In this document: positions 6,878-7,061 of the stretch, piece after piece | How positions within the stretch are numbered: position 1 is the first letter of the stretch | Layout of the letters: the number at the start of each line of letters is the position of its first letter | Assembly: GCA_017999075.1 (NCBI GenBank) | Contig: JAGOBX010000179.1 | Location: 1 to 7,061 of the forward strand | DNA from: JAGOBX01 sp017999075 [NCBI: Candidatus Babelota bacterium] | Lineage (GTDB): Bacteria; JAGOBX01 | DNA: 7,061 nucleotides | Direction of reading: 5' to 3' | Position numbers and translations under genes: made by a program | Notes under the pieces: model-generated | The model's database searches: none | Told to the model about the DNA's origin: nothing | The model's input: the letters and a program-made list of their open reading frames with translations, nothing else

Positions 6878-6940
6878 AAAAAAAATAGGCGCGACAATTT
6901 ATAATATAAAAATATAAACACTGTTGCGTCTATTTTTTTT
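6878..6940 (+). terminator. Strong intrinsic terminator of the operon, possibly bidirectional
   Basis: The left arm 6878-6896 (eight A, then TAGGCGCGACA) pairs with the right arm 6922-6940 (TGTTGCGTCTA, then eight T) over all 19 positions, two of them G-U wobbles. Part of the 25-nt loop can pair further (TTTATA 6898-6903 with TATAAA 6913-6918). The run of eight T at 6933-6940 gives the U-tract. It starts 13 bp after the lipoprotein stop. The mirror-image A-tract on the left would give a U-tract on the other strand too, so it could also stop a gene arriving from the right. Confidence 0.88.
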
Positions 6941-7016
6941 GTTAAAAATATAAATTATATTTTGAACAAAAATTTACTTATAGTTTATCAATATATAAAA
7001 TTTATAAAATTGGATA

Positions 7017-7047
7017 AGAACCATTTGAAAAAAGTTCTATTTTTTTT
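7017..7047 (+). terminator. Weak second terminator-like hairpin near the window edge
   Basis: AGAAC (7017-7021) and GTTCT (7034-7038) form a 5-bp stem with a 12-nt loop, followed by A and eight T (7040-7047). It may be a backup terminator for the operon. The stem is short, so this is uncertain. Confidence 0.35.
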
Positions 7048-7061
7048 GCTTAGTATAGTAT

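Noticed and set aside
6962-6997. Possible promoter in the last 100 bp (TTGAAC with TATATA)
   Set aside because: The spacing is about 24 bp, far from optimal, and AT-rich DNA gives such strings often; no start codon with a ribosome site follows.

Overview
The window is very AT-rich and comes from a diderm (Gram-negative type) bacterium. The evidence is one probable outer-membrane beta-barrel protein ending in an aromatic residue, one classical lipoprotein with an LSGC lipobox, and a Sec-exported FecR-domain protein. The organism cannot be fixed from the sequence. The low GC, the large extracellular Ig-like protein and the genes of unknown function would suit a low-GC Elusimicrobiota-like lineage or a related candidate phylum, but that is only an impression. 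No rRNA, tRNA, CRISPR array, transposase or integrase is visible.

Layout: (1) 1-1947 is the 3' part of a large surface protein built of tandem Ig-like beta-sandwich modules, including a recognisable SbsA-type Ig-like (Big_5) module. Its N-terminus lies outside the window. A strong hairpin follows its stop codon. (2) 1948-2604 is a 657-bp, extremely AT-rich spacer. It holds that hairpin, two further short inverted repeats, possible faint minus-strand traces of decayed beta-barrel genes, and a textbook promoter (TTGACA, 17-bp spacer, extended TATAAT) about 50 bp ahead of the next gene. (3) 2605-6864 is a compact three-gene operon on the plus strand with spacers of 31 and 17 bp and good Shine-Dalgarno sites: an outer-membrane beta-barrel protein, a secreted FecR-domain protein, and an 808-residue lipoprotein with a TPR-like segment and three DxDxDG-type calcium-binding loops. 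(4) A strong hairpin terminator at 6878-6940 closes the operon. The last 120 bp hold only AT-rich sequence and a weak second terminator-like hairpin.

All three operon products are predicted to leave the cytoplasm, so together they look like an envelope assembly: a barrel in the outer membrane, a periplasmic FecR-fold protein, and a lipid-anchored, possibly calcium-dependent protein. No sigma factor, TonB receptor, enzyme or transporter ATPase accompanies them, so the FecR domain is probably not part of a classical iron-signalling cascade. The function of the unit is unknown; it is the best candidate for an undescribed system here.
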